Below are positions 27,523 to 35,671 of a stretch of 42,628 nucleotides of DNA, one piece after another. The stretch spans positions 1-42,628 of the forward strand of contig NZ_JAKIKS010000042.1 of assembly GCF_023284005.1 (NCBI RefSeq), in the 5' to 3' direction. Positions within the stretch are counted from its first letter, which is position 1; every line of letters starts with the position of its first letter. The notes under the pieces are model-generated. The model did not search any database. It was given only the letters and a program-made list of their open reading frames with translations, and had not been told where the DNA came from. Source of the stretch: Shewanella surugensis (GTDB taxonomy: Bacteria; Pseudomonadota; Gammaproteobacteria; Enterobacterales; Shewanellaceae). A program made the translations under genes and the position numbers.

Positions 27523-28008
27523 ATGATTTTTCTTAAGAAAAAACTGTTATTTTCATTTCTATCTGGCATTATTTTAAGCTGTATTGGATGCAACTATGAC
27601 GATGATGAAAGTGCAGCTGATACACTCGCTGATAATCTAGTCATTACATTTGAAGTATTGACTAATGACGGGGTAACGGCAGGATTGCCCTGTTCGGATT
27701 TAGGAGCCGATGGAGGGAGATGTAATAAAGTCAATATGACGCTTATTAATGAAGGTAAATCCGTCTATTCAACTGATTGGACTATATATTTTCACTATAT
27801 TCGTCAAATCCTTGATCTCGAAAATGATAAATTTAAAATCAGTCATATCACAGGAGATCTTTACCAGATAGAACCCACTGAAAAATTTGACGGTTTTGCT
27901 AAAGATGACATTGTGGTTCTACCACTTATCAGTGAGTACTGGAATTTATCTGAAACTGACTTCCTATCAAAAGCATTCATTGTATCACCATACTTCCCCC
28001 CAAGATAA
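27523..28008 (+). CDS. Chitobiase (GH20), N-terminal part before a frameshift
   Basis: A lipoprotein-type signal (SCIGC lipobox) is followed by a domain matching the N-terminal CHB_HEX carbohydrate-binding domain of bacterial chitobiases: LVITFEVLTNDG, CNKVNMTLINEGKSVYSTDW, TIYFHYIRQILDLENDKFKI, then VVLPLISEYWNLSETDF. The frame ends with VSPYFPPR and TAA at 28006-28008. The next frame continues with KIIASLNNALNP, the expected follow-on, so this and the gene at 28176 are one gene of about 880 codons. The break is at a run of six C (27996-28001). Function: an outer-membrane-anchored exo-hexosaminidase that cleaves chitobiose. Confidence 0.85.
   Translation: MIFLKKKLLFSFLSGIILSCIGCNYDDDESAADTLADNLVITFEVLTNDGVTAGLPCSDLGADGGRCNKVNMTLINEGKSVYSTDWTIYFHYIRQILDLENDKFKISHITGDLYQIEPTEKFDGFAKDDIVVLPLISEYWNLSETDFLSKAFIVSPYFPPR
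27995..28001 (+). other. C6 tract: frameshift point or slippery site of the chitobiase gene
   Basis: The tract reads ttC CCC CCA AGA TAA in the upstream frame. A -1 slip here gives CCC CCC AAG ATA and joins the catalytic part. One more C would restore the frame in the DNA. Confidence 0.8.
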
Positions 28009-30176
28009 TAGCTTCTTTAAATAATGCTCTTAACCCATTAGTCACAGGTTTAAAAGGGACGAATCTAAAACGCTCTTCTGAAGACAATAATATACTAGCA
28101 ACGGCAACATCTCGCTTTGAACAAAATTCAACTAATACATTACAAGATGTCACAGCAAACATAATTCCAACACCCATGTTTATTGAAGATGGAAAAGGTA
28201 CGGTGAGCATTGTTAATGGTATTGCCCTACCCTATAATTTTTTTAATGAGCAACTATTTTCAGCGATAAAAAAACGTGCCGATATTATTAATGTAAACCT
28301 AAATGGTGTATTACCTGTCACCATCACTATATCACCCAATGATTTCACTGGTAACTTACATAAATCAGGTTCTTATACTTTATCAATTCAAAATGACGGT
28401 ATTGAAATTAAAGGATTCGATAACACCGGTGTTTTCTATGCAGTACAATCTATTTTTAGCCTAGTCGATAGTCAACAAGCACTATCCTTACCACAATTGA
28501 ATATAAAGGATGCGCCTCGTTTTGATTATCGCGGGATCATGATAGACGTAGCACGTAATTTTCGTTCTAAAAATATTATTTTTACAACCCTAGACCAAAT
28601 GGCGGCTTACAAAATGAACAAACTTCACCTTCATCTAACTGATGATGAGGGTTGGAGGCTAGAAATATCAGGGTTACCTGAACTCACCAATGTTGGCTCA
28701 AACCGTTGTTTTGACTTAAATGAGACAAATTGTTTATTACCTCAGCTCGGTTCTGGCCCGACAAAAAACAATGCTGGTTCTGGATTCTTTAGCAGAGAAG
28801 ATTATATTGATATTCTGAAATATGCAAAAGCACGTAATATTGAAGTGATCCCTGAAATCGATATGCCTGCACATTCCCGCTCTGCGGTTATCTCTATGGA
28901 AGCACGATTTAAACGTTTAATGGGGGAAGGAAAAACAGTAGAAGCCAATGAATACCGACTACTTGATCCTGAAGATACATCAAATGTAACGACCGTTCAA
29001 TTTTACGATAAGCAAAGCTTTATCAATCCATGCCTTGAATCTTCGACTCACTTTGTAAACAAAGTTATTTCTGAAGTGGCTGCAATGCATACTGAGGCAG
29101 GTGTGCCCTTAACGACTTGGCATTTTGGTGGGGATGAAGCAAAAAACATCAAATTAGGCGCTGGTTTCCAAGACATCAATGCAGAAAATAAAGTAAACTC
29201 GAAAGGTACTATTGACTTATCCGCACAAGATATACCATTTTCTAAGTCCCCACAATGTAAAATACTAATCGATAAAGGCATTGTAAATAGCTTCGAAAGT
29301 CTACCAAATTACTTTGCAGAAAAAGTATCTAACCTTGTGGCAGATGAAAATATTCCAACTTTTCAAGCATGGCAAGATGGATTGAAACACAGTAAAAATG
29401 CCGATGACTTTGCAACAACAAACAAGCGTGTTAACTTTTGGGATCCTTTATTTTGGGGAGGCGCATCATCGGTTTACGAATGGTCTAATAAAGGTTATCA
29501 AGTCATTATTTCAAATCCAGATTACTTGTACATGGATATGCCATACGAAGTGGATCCAAAAGAGCGAGGTTATTATTGGGCTACAAGAGCAATTGACACC
29601 CGTAAAATTTTCACTTTTACTCCTGAGAACTTACCTCAAAATGCGGAAACGTCTGTCGATCGTGACGGTAATAGTTTTATCGGTAAGGGGGAAGTTAACG
29701 CAAAACCATTCTACGGTTTGTCTGCTCAGCTTTGGTCTGAAACAGTACGTACTGACAAACAATACGAATACATGATATTTCCTCGTCTATTAGCTGTAGC
29801 TGAGCGAGCGTGGCATCGTGCTGAGTGGGAAAATGATTATAAAGAAGGTCTTGAGTACTCACAAGAAACCAATCTGGTTGATAAAGAAGTACTACTCAGA
29901 GATTGGAGACGATTTTCAAACATCTTGGGCCAACGTGAACTCGCTAAACTTGAACAATCTGGAGTGAATTACCGTTTACCTATTCCAGGGGCAAAGATTG
30001 AAAATGGAAAATTGATGATGAATATTCAGTTTCCCGGTGTTAATCTTCAATATTCAGAAGATGGTGAACATTGGATAAATTATTCCGATATACAAAGTCC
30101 AAACGTAAGTGCTGAAGTTTTTATCCGTGCAAGATCCAGCCGTATAACAAAGGTCAGTAACCGTCCGAGCAAGTAA
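28002..30176 (+). CDS. Chitobiase / beta-N-acetylhexosaminidase (GH20), catalytic part
   Basis: The main portion of the split chitobiase. The frame is open from the C6 tract at 28001; the first ATG is at 28176, without a convincing ribosome-binding site, which argues that translation normally comes from upstream. It has a small alpha/beta domain (YTLSIQNDGIEIKGFDNTGVFYAVQSI), the GH20 barrel (DYRGIMIDVARNF, KMNKLHLHLTDDEGWRLEI), and the catalytic Asp-Glu pair in HFGGDEAKNI (coded at 29133-29138). A C-terminal Ig-like domain (NLQYSEDGEHWINYSD) closes it. All key residues are intact, so only the frameshift would inactivate it. Cleaves terminal GlcNAc from chitobiose. Confidence 0.88.
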   Translation, partial: KIIASLNNALNPLVTGLKGTNLKRSSEDNNILATATSRFEQNSTNTLQDVTANIIPTPMFIEDGKGTVSIVNGIALPYNFFNEQLFSAIKKRADIINVNLNGVLPVTITISPNDFTGNLHKSGSYTLSIQNDGIEIKGFDNTGVFYAVQSIFSLVDSQQALSLPQLNIKDAPRFDYRGIMIDVARNFRSKNIIFTTLDQMAAYKMNKLHLHLTDDEGWRLEISGLPELTNVGSNRCFDLNETNCLLPQLGSGPTKNNAGSGFFSREDYIDILKYAKARNIEVIPEIDMPAHSRSAVISMEARFKRLMGEGKTVEANEYRLLDPEDTSNVTTVQFYDKQSFINPCLESSTHFVNKVISEVAAMHTEAGVPLTTWHFGGDEAKNIKLGAGFQDINAENKVNSKGTIDLSAQDIPFSKSPQCKILIDKGIVNSFESLPNYFAEKVSNLVADENIPTFQAWQDGLKHSKNADDFATTNKRVNFWDPLFWGGASSVYEWSNKGYQVIISNPDYLYMDMPYEVDPKERGYYWATRAIDTRKIFTFTPENLPQNAETSVDRDGNSFIGKGEVNAKPFYGLSAQLWSETVRTDKQYEYMIFPRLLAVAERAWHRAEWENDYKEGLEYSQETNLVDKEVLLRDWRRFSNILGQRELAKLEQSGVNYRLPIPGAKIENGKLMMNIQFPGVNLQYSEDGEHWINYSDIQSPNVSAEVFIRARSSRITKVSNRPSK

Positions 30177-30206
30177 ATCTTCAACAGCGCTCATTGATCC
30201 CTTATC

Positions 30207-30575
30207 TTAATTTCTGATCATTACATCAGAGGCTTTCGCCCTGGTATCACCCACTTCGAGCGCTAAACGTTTGACTCCCAATTGACTGGCGGTGACATAC
30301 ACCGCCTCATCATCAGTGGCATACATGCCAAACATTTGCAGCGCTTGTTGATTGATTTGCCGAGTGTGGTTTTGCAACACTATAGTGAAGGCTTGAGTGA
30401 ACTTGGTTAAGATCTCAGCTTGGTTTTCTAAGGTTTGTTTAACCGCCGCTTCATCCGTGGGAGAGAGTTGCCGTATATGGCTTAATACATCCTGTTTAAT
30501 TTGAGCAAATAACGTTTCAAAGCCTGGTGTGCTCATCAGCTCAGGTTTAGGTAAGGGATGTTGATGTGGAAACAT
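30207..30575 (-). pseudogene. Phage baseplate protein J, truncated (P2 gpJ-like)
   Basis: A 122-residue frame matching the N-terminal region of baseplate J proteins (STPGFETLFAQIKQDVLSHI, QALQMFGMYATDDEAVYVTASQLGVKRL). Normal gpJ is about 300 residues, so more than half is missing. The reading ends 30 bases from the end of the chitobiase gene, which marks the edge of a large deletion. Start at 30575: GAGG lies nine bases upstream; a longer frame to 30599 overlaps the W remnant. Cannot be functional as a baseplate wedge. Confidence 0.65.
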
Positions 30576-30743
30576 TAACCGGTACCTCAAAATTAACATG
30601 GCTACCTTGCCATTGACCTTCGAAATAGAGATCTAATCCTTCCGCTCGCCGCTTAGCGACGTGGTCATCACTTGGGTGACGCGACTGACAAACTGATTAA
30701 AGCCATCAAGTCGCCGCCCCGTTGATCTTTCTATGCCTATCAT
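30547..30743 (-). pseudogene. Phage baseplate protein W remnant (P2 gpW/T4 gp25-like) with internal deletion
   Basis: AGGAG precedes an ATG at 30743. The N-terminus (MIGIERSTGRRLDGFNQFV) and the VTQVMTTSLS stretch match gpW. The frame then stops at 30633-30635, but a shifted frame continues with RRAEGLDLYFEGQWQGSHVN and ends at 30547-30549, which resembles the gpW C-terminus. The total is about 65 codons against 110-120 normally, so the centre of the gene has been deleted. Confidence 0.6.
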
Positions 30744-30761
30744 AGAACTCTCCTTTTTAGC

Positions 30762-31397
30762 CTATTGAGATGACTTTGTTATAGCCGTTGTCATATCAAC
30801 ACCATCATCGGTATAACCATGAATATGCCCATTATAAATAAGCCGATCCGCTGCCATACTCGCCTTATTATCGGTAATATCACCACCCGCATTAATATTG
30901 CTTTGCACTTGGAGATCTTGTGAGGCTAAAACCATTTTACTCTCTAAGGTGATTTTCTCTGCCGCCTGAATAATGAGGGTGCCAGCATCCATGTCCCATA
31001 CTTGGCTGCACTTATCGCCAAAGTGAGTGATCACTTCTGCAGCGTTATCACCCACGAAAGGAAAGTCCGTTGATGCGATGCCCACTAGCGCAATATATTG
31101 CTGAGCTGAATAGCCTGCGCCAAAATTCAACAGCAGGACTTACTCACCGATACTGGGGCATCGATAATGACTGACTCTTCCTGCTGCATGCGCAAACCAT
31201 TTAATAAACGGCATGGTTAATGCGCCGTGTTCCACTTTAATGAGCTGGTGACTCTCATGGATTTCGCTCACCCGTCCAAGGCGGATCATCGACTGCATTT
31301 GCCGCCTGACTTCTTCAATTTCGCTGCTGAGTTGCGACATTTGATCTAAATAGGGGCGCAGCTGCTCCCGCACTAACGATTCGATAGCGACGCGCAT
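30762..31397 (-). pseudogene. Phage baseplate spike protein V (P2 gpV-like) with an in-frame nonsense codon
   Basis: Two halves lie in the same frame. 31143-31397 encodes the N-terminus (RLGRVSEIHESHQLIKVEHG, then CPSIGE); a TAA at 31140-31142 interrupts; the frame continues with VLLLNFGAGYSAQQYIALVGI to the spike-like C-terminus (SNINAGGDITDNKASM). Reading the stop as one residue gives 211 residues, the length of P2 gpV. The expected residue is Gln (GEQVLLL), so a single CAA-to-TAA change explains the break. The intact protein would be the tail spike that pierces the host membrane. Confidence 0.75.
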
Positions 31398-31486
31398 AAG
31401 ATACCCTTTGATTAATTTAAGTTAGAGTTAGAAAGTCATGATCACGGCGTATGCCTATAATAAAAAAGGGCTATTAATAAAAGCGA

Positions 31487-32183
31487 TTATGACTTAAGCG
31501 ACACATTCAACAGTTCTGGAGTGACTAAAATTGTCTGGTATTCATCGGTTAAATCAATATTAGCGGGATTAGCTACCACTCTTATTTCTGGCCTCTGCCA
31601 AAGGTCCACTGATATTATCTTCACCTAAATATAAGGTTTGTCGCCAACTCAATACCCTAACACCCGTTTGTTGACTGCTTATTGCATCGCTATTGACGGG
31701 CTCATTATTAGTCACCTCGTTATTAACTAATTCGTTATTAGTCAAATGGAAATGACAGGCACTGGTATTGATATATTCCGGTTTATTCATTTGTAGCGTA
31801 TTAATGCCCTAGGTATTTTCATCCACTAAACGGGTCAGCTCTGCCTGTAAATCTAAGCTAAGCAACTCAACCTCAGTGCTGGGATCCGTTTGTTGAGCAG
31901 CCGTTTGAGGCACAGCGCAATGCAGTTTTATATGATACGCATACCCGTACTGGCCTTGGCCATTAAGCGCATGTTCGACTTGCCATTCAAACTCGATAAA
32001 AATCGTCGGCAGCGTTAAAACAGCATAGGCTTGAGCTTGACGCTCTGGCCCTTGATAGCTTTTTATTATCACATCTTCAACCATATCCAGCGCTTTCCAT
32101 TGGACAGCTAATGCTTGCAGAGCTTGCCTAATGGCTTGATAAAACTGACTCGGTTTACTTATTATCACGATAATGGGCTCCAT
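31487..32183 (-). pseudogene. Phage gene of unknown function upstream of V, with a nonsense codon and a frameshift
   Basis: AAAGGAG precedes the ATG at 32183. The first 124 codons (MEPIIVIISKPSQFYQAI...) end at a TAG (31809-31811), but the same frame goes on through GINTLQMNKPEYINTSACHF to about 31610. A one-base shift then leads to LWQRPEIRVVANPANIDLTD, ending at 31487. The full product would be about 230 residues. The position between holin and V, and the length, suit a tail-terminator or Mu gp37-like protein; I cannot confirm this. The middle part is Asn-rich (TNNELVNNEVTNNE). Confidence 0.55.
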
Positions 32184-32250
32184 ATTGACTCCTTTGTTTC
32201 ACATTGGCTGTTCGCTAAAACGTTCGCTTTCATGTGCTAGTGCTCGAACT

Positions 32251-32514
32251 TTAGCTTTCAAAGTCGTCTTGTACACATTTTTGTAAGCGCAATTTCAACC
32301 ACTGTTTTTCAAGTTCATGCTTTTCTGAATCTCGTTTATCTTGAATAGCCCGATACGCCCAGTTGGTCGCAAAGGTTGATGCGGCCAATATTATGCCTAA
32401 TAATAATGCCCAATCATTAACCGTTAATGCACTCCCTGCGGCCGTACTCACTGAGGCACTATAGGAAGCATTACTGAGCACTCTTTGAATACCCGTTCCC
32501 TCTAAGCTACTCAT
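32251..32514 (-). CDS. Phage holin-like protein
   Basis: An 87-residue protein with one clear hydrophobic helix (LTVNDWALLLGIILAASTFA) followed by a basic amphipathic tail (KRDSEKHELEKQWLKLRLQK). This layout is seen in small phage holins that form pores at the end of the lytic cycle. AAGGAGGTG six bases upstream is a strong ribosome-binding site, and the start overlaps the end of Rz1 by 8 bp. This is one of the few late genes without visible damage. Confidence 0.65.
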   Translation of the reverse strand: MSSLEGTGIQRVLSNASYSASVSTAAGSALTVNDWALLLGIILAASTFATNWAYRAIQDKRDSEKHELEKQWLKLRLQKCVQDDFES

Positions 32515-32926
32515 TTAACACCTCCTTTATTTCAACCTTGGCGTTAATCTTATTATGTTGGTTTTTCTTCACTTGATACCAATCATCAAGCCGCTGCCAA
32601 TCAGTATTGCAATGAGCCAAACTGGCAATAAGTCTTAAATTATATTGAATAAGATCGGCGTTAGTTTGAGTAGCTATGAATGATAATGAATTGCTTGCTT
32701 GGTTTACGGTACCACGCTGCGCAGCTTTACTTATAGTGGCTTTATTTGACCAAATCCGAGTGAAGACGGCGTCAGTCGACTCGCTATTATTTGAAAATAA
32801 GGGGATCTGACACCGCACTATCATATTCTTGGGCGGCAGTACAAACAGAGGTTAGCTGTAAGCCAATGTTCGCACAATCACTGGCGTACTCGAGCACCCG
32901 ACTAATATCCATAGGAATAGGCTCAT
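32507..32926 (-). pseudogene. Rz1-like outer-membrane spanin, embedded in Rz, with a nonsense codon
   Basis: Within Rz, in the +1 frame, an ATG at 32926 opens a lipoprotein signal (MSLFLWILVGCSSTP, lipobox ending at Cys11). The frame meets a TAA at 32852-32854 after 24 codons, then goes on in frame with the proline-containing PLFVLPP and the C-terminal ADLIQYNLRLIASLAHCNTD that resembles other Rz1 tails. The stop most simply derives from CAA (Gln). If intact, the 139-codon product would partner Rz to fuse inner and outer membranes. Translation could also restart at an ATG at 32824, but that product lacks the signal. Confidence 0.65.
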
Positions 32927-33275
32927 TAGCCCAAACATAAACCTGTTCATTTTCAGCCTCCATTAATCTATCCAACAGCTGTATTTGCTGATCCAATTCT
33001 TGTGATAATGTTTGTTTTGCTTGCGAATTGGCCTTATTTAACTCGGCCAATATGTCAAATTCATCAACCATTATTTGCTGCTGCGCCGTTTGGGTCTTAA
33101 TCACGCCTCTTAAGATACTGAGATCAGACTGCAGCAGGGTTTCTTGGAGCTTCATGGCTTCCATTTTTACTTTTTCCGCATCAAAACGCAGCTGCAATAC
33201 GGTGGCATAACTTAATACCCCCACTAGCATCACAGTAAGAATAAACAGGCTATTTTGACTAAATAGGGCGAACAT
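32787..33275 (-). CDS. Rz-like inner-membrane spanin
   Basis: A 162-residue type II membrane protein: N-terminal transmembrane helix (LFILTVMLVGVLSYATVLQL), then a long coiled coil rich in Gln and Leu, and a C-terminal segment (NEPIPMDISRVLEYASDCAN) typical of Rz proteins. It starts inside the 3' end of the endolysin pseudogene and overlaps Rz1, the classical lysis-cassette arrangement. It appears intact. Confidence 0.75.
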   Translation of the reverse strand: MFALFSQNSLFILTVMLVGVLSYATVLQLRFDAEKVKMEAMKLQETLLQSDLSILRGVIKTQTAQQQIMVDEFDILAELNKANSQAKQTLSQELDQQIQLLDRLMEAENEQVYVWANEPIPMDISRVLEYASDCANIGLQLTSVCTAAQEYDSAVSDPLIFK

Positions 33276-33747
33276 AGGCTAAGTTCCTTGTACAAAAAAT
33301 GAGTTCAGATTGCCTGCGACGCACTAGACCTGCCAGTTTTTTTCCGCCAGCATATACCCATCGTTTAAGCTCTTTACAGGCACCTTAAACGATCGTTATT
33401 AAGCAATTTTTTACGTAAAGTCGAACGCTTGAATGCTTGAATACCCACATTATAAATAAAGCTTAAATAAGCCATATGCTCCCCTTGAGAAAGCCGTGGG
33501 GAGAGTGCCAGTAATCGCTCATATGATGACTCAAGTCTACGGCTAACTGCTCCAAACATTGCGCTTCGGTAAAATCTTGCCCTAATTGAAGCTCGCCTCC
33601 GGTATGACCATAACAGCTGGTCACAATACCGATGGGATCGAGATAAGTGCCTAAAACCAATCCTTCATTTTCAGCCACTAATATGCCACCCGACAATGCA
33701 ACAGCACTTGTTAGCCCCAAAGCCATTAATCGTTGAGAAATAGCCAT
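33259..33747 (-). pseudogene. SAR endolysin (GH24 lysozyme, R21-like) with two frameshifts
   Basis: AGGAGG lies five bases before the ATG at 33747. The N-terminus is a signal-anchor-release helix (LMALGLTSAVALSGGILVAE) followed by the catalytic E-x8-D-x5-T motif (EGLVLGTYLDPIGIVT). After LAVDLSHHMSDY the frame shifts to LLALSPRLSQGEHMAYLSFI (around 33490-33520), and after LLNNDRLR it shifts again to ACKELKRWVYAGGKKLAGLV (around 33390), ending at 33259. The three pieces together give a normal R21-type lysozyme. As it stands the gene cannot make an active enzyme. Confidence 0.8.
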
Positions 33748-33920
33748 AGCGCCTCCTGAATTTTTACTTTTTTGGGAATGAGTAACCGCAAGCCGCTTAA
33801 TGCCGAAAATAAGCACCTTAAATAGATAAAACGAGAGTATTAGTCTTTTTCATTGCCGTTAAAAACAATTAATTTAACCCATATTAATAAACAAGAGTTG
33901 AATAAACTCATTGTTAAACT

Positions 33921-33982
33921 CATCTCCAGTATAGGCATATCATAGGGTTTTATAGCTTTATTTTCAGCCCTAAAACTGTCCC
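33921..33982 (-). promoter_or_regulatory. Late-promoter-like repeat copy 1, before the lysis module
   Basis: A roughly 60-bp sequence shared with two further copies. On the minus strand it reads GGGACAG-N5-GGGCTG, about 27 bases of AT-rich spacer, then TATACTGGAG with the -10-like TATACT at 33928-33933. It lies about 180 bases before the endolysin start. Confidence 0.6.
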
Positions 33983-34192
33983 CTATTACTCCATGGATAT
34001 TAAAACTAAAATAATATTAACCATACTCCATAAGTTAGCATCAAAAATAACGCATAAATCAACTGTCACTCTGAACATTCATTAGAGTAATGACGAATAA
34101 AAATAAAAGTTGCCACTATTAAAATCAGCCCACAATAAAACCTGCCCAGAGAGCCTCTATCAGGTTAGTCCGTTGTATTCGTAGAGTAGAAT

Positions 34193-34235
34193 AAAAAAAC
34201 TATTAAACGGTATTAAATTAATTGCAATACCGTTT
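34193..34235 (-). terminator. Intrinsic terminator 40-90 nt after promoter-like repeat 2
   Basis: On the minus strand a perfect 10-bp stem (AAACGGTATT / AATACCGTTT, 11-nt loop) runs into a 7-T tract. A transcript starting at repeat 2 would end here after about 80-90 nt, the layout of a lambdoid pR'-tR' late-control region. Confidence 0.75.
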
Positions 34236-34272
34236 ATGATATAAAGATAACATCCCTGCGTTATATTAATCT

Positions 34273-34333
34273 CATCTCCAGCATAGGCATATCATATGTT
34301 TTTCCCGCTTCATTTACAGCCCTAACACTGTCC
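34273..34333 (-). promoter_or_regulatory. Late-promoter-like repeat copy 2
   Basis: Same element as copy 1, with TATGCT at 34280-34285 in the -10 position and ATATGATATGCC upstream. The conserved GGACAG-N5-GGGCTG block is at the other end. It is followed by the terminator at 34193-34235. Confidence 0.6.
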
Positions 34334-34444
34334 TACTTTACCCCTCTGCAATCTATAACAGCCATTAATAAAAGTGATTATTAAGAGCTATCATAAACAA
34401 GTGAGCGAGTACTAACACACTAAGTCATCAGCAAGGTGTCACAT

Positions 34445-34504
34445 ACTCATACTCATACTCATACTCATACTCATACTCATGCTCATGCTCATGCTCATGC
34501 TCTC
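34445..34504. repeat. Hexanucleotide tandem repeat
   Basis: Six ACTCAT units, three GCTCAT units and one GCTCTC, ten units in all. The abrupt switch from A to G at the first position shows spread of a variant by slippage. The minus strand can be read as alternating Ser-Met or Glu-His/Glu-Tyr, but no convincing gene contains it. Confidence 0.9.
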
Positions 34505-34568
34505 GCTACCACCACAACTAACCCATTCAGTCTACATATCACTAAAGCTGACTCCTTATTAAGGTTTG

Positions 34569-34626
34569 CTCCAGTATAACGATATTATAGGCTTTTCTAC
34601 TTTAGTTTACAGCCCCAAAATTGTCC
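34569..34626 (-). promoter_or_regulatory. Late-promoter-like repeat copy 3
   Basis: The most diverged copy: GGGACA-N6-GGGCTG, then TATAATATCG and TATACTGGAG, with the -10-like TATACT at 34573-34578. An AAGGAG about 20 bases downstream is followed only by a 15-codon frame. Confidence 0.55.
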
Positions 34627-34648
34627 CTTCACCTTTACATTAGAAACA

Positions 34649-34699
34649 AAAAAGCCACCGCTAATCATTTTAGATGTGGCTTTTGTTTAATGATTAGCG
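34649..34699. terminator. Interleaved hairpins downstream of the Q-like gene
   Basis: Stem 1 (AAAAGCCAC at 34650-34658 with GTGGCTTTT at 34676-34684) looks like a terminator. Stem 2 (CGCTAATCATT at 34659-34669 with AATGATTAGCG at 34689-34699) is a perfect 11-bp dyad that crosses it. The two are either alternatives or a pseudoknot. Confidence 0.6.
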
Positions 34700-34898
34700 T
34701 TATTTAAATAATAACGACATGAACCCGTTAAATAATGAAATCCGCGATAAATATCGTTACCATGACGGAAATAAATCATCATAATTTAAACCTTAATAAA
34801 TATTAATAACCTTTTATTTTCGTTTTTGTTAAGTGAACACATTAATCTAGTAGTATGAATTCATAATAAATAACAGAGTCAGTAAACACATGAATAAT

Positions 34899-35282
34899 CT
34901 AATCAAGTAAACCTCCTTCGGCACGTCTAAGCCAATACGTATGTGACTTTTTTGAATTAAACCCTAATAACGCCCAATCTTTCTGGCAAATATATTGAGC
35001 TCTCAGTGCTCTTCGACATTCGATACTCAGAGAGTCGATTAATACATCGTAAACTGATACCTGTTTTGGCGTCGCTATTTCATACACATTATGATGACCA
35101 AAAGTAGAATGAGTTTCACCAAGCCTATCGCAAGTACTTCTGGTTGAGAATCCACGCCCATATTCTTGCCCCCTCCAGTAGCGCCCCCAAACAGATAACT
35201 CATGACGTAATGTTTTTATGCTCATTCTTGTGCATACATCACCGTTTTTCATCATAGTATTCATTGCGATTGACCTCATCAT
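34899..35282 (-). CDS. Phage antiterminator Q-like protein (candidate)
   Basis: A 127-residue basic protein with aromatic and arginine-rich start (HELSVWGRYWRGQEYGRGF), then a helical C-terminal half (ECRRALRAQYICQKDWALLGF, SHTYWLRRAEGGLLD). These features, and the position between early regulators and the late-control region, fit a Q-type antiterminator that lets RNA polymerase read through the late terminator. The family call is by resemblance. AAGGAAGGG lies directly before ATG codons at 35282 and 35279; the frame extends to a TTG at 35312. Confidence 0.5.
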   Translation of the reverse strand: MMRSIAMNTMMKNGDVCTRMSIKTLRHELSVWGRYWRGQEYGRGFSTRSTCDRLGETHSTFGHHNVYEIATPKQVSVYDVLIDSLSIECRRALRAQYICQKDWALLGFNSKKSHTYWLRRAEGGLLD

Positions 35283-35437
35283 CCCTTCCTTCTGACTAAA
35301 CGCATTTTTCAACTAACGCTATTGACTCTCGCTCACTGAAGTAAAATGCCCTTCGGTTAACTTATCTCACCAACATCACTTCACTTACTGACATTCAATA
35401 ATATCTAATTATTAACCAAAGTTAATTAAACTCCATT

Positions 35438-35671
35438 CTATTGAGTATAACTCACTGCCTTTTTGACTTCGGTCACTGGGATCTTAAAAACAAGTTCACA
35501 AATAGCAGTCAAATCATCATAAGAAACAGCGGTAGAACCTCGCTCCCATCGCTGATAAGTCTTAGAATTTATACCATAAGTTTCAGCAACTTCAATTTGA
35601 GTTAATCCTCTTAACCTTCTGCCTGTTTTTAAAATTTCAAACCCTCGCGCTTTTATGATTTGCGGTTCCAT
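35438..35671 (-). CDS. XRE-family helix-turn-helix protein
   Basis: A 77-residue DNA-binding protein with an HTH of the Cro/CI class (RLRGLTQIEVAETYGINSKTY, then QRWERGSTAVSYDDLTAIC). The strong ribosome-binding site AAGGAGGATAA precedes the ATG. It could be a second early regulator; the classical Cro position directly opposite the repressor is held by the zinc-ribbon gene instead. Confidence 0.7.
   Translation of the reverse strand: MEPQIIKARGFEILKTGRRLRGLTQIEVAETYGINSKTYQRWERGSTAVSYDDLTAICELVFKIPVTEVKKAVSYTQ

Larger units (their letters stand above)
33748..34898. other. Non-coding late-control region of the prophage remnant
   Basis: About 1150 bp between the endolysin and the Q-like gene without a credible gene. 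It contains three promoter-like repeats, two terminator-like structures and a tandem repeat, each listed separately. A 27-codon hydrophobic frame (MSLTMSLFNSCLLIWVKLIV) directly after repeat 1 has GGAG upstream but no clear family. Confidence 0.5.

Noticed and set aside
30762..32926. Stop-codon reassignment (TAA/TAG read as Gln) in the phage genes
   Set aside because: All three nonsense codons replace Gln, which is suggestive. But the neighbouring genes also carry frameshifts and deletions, both TAA and TAG serve as normal terminal stops here, and no suppressor tRNA is visible. Decay is simpler.
34440..34504. Tandem hexamers as a CRISPR array or a coding repeat
   Set aside because: Units are 6 bp without spacers, no cas genes are near, and no supported ORF contains them.
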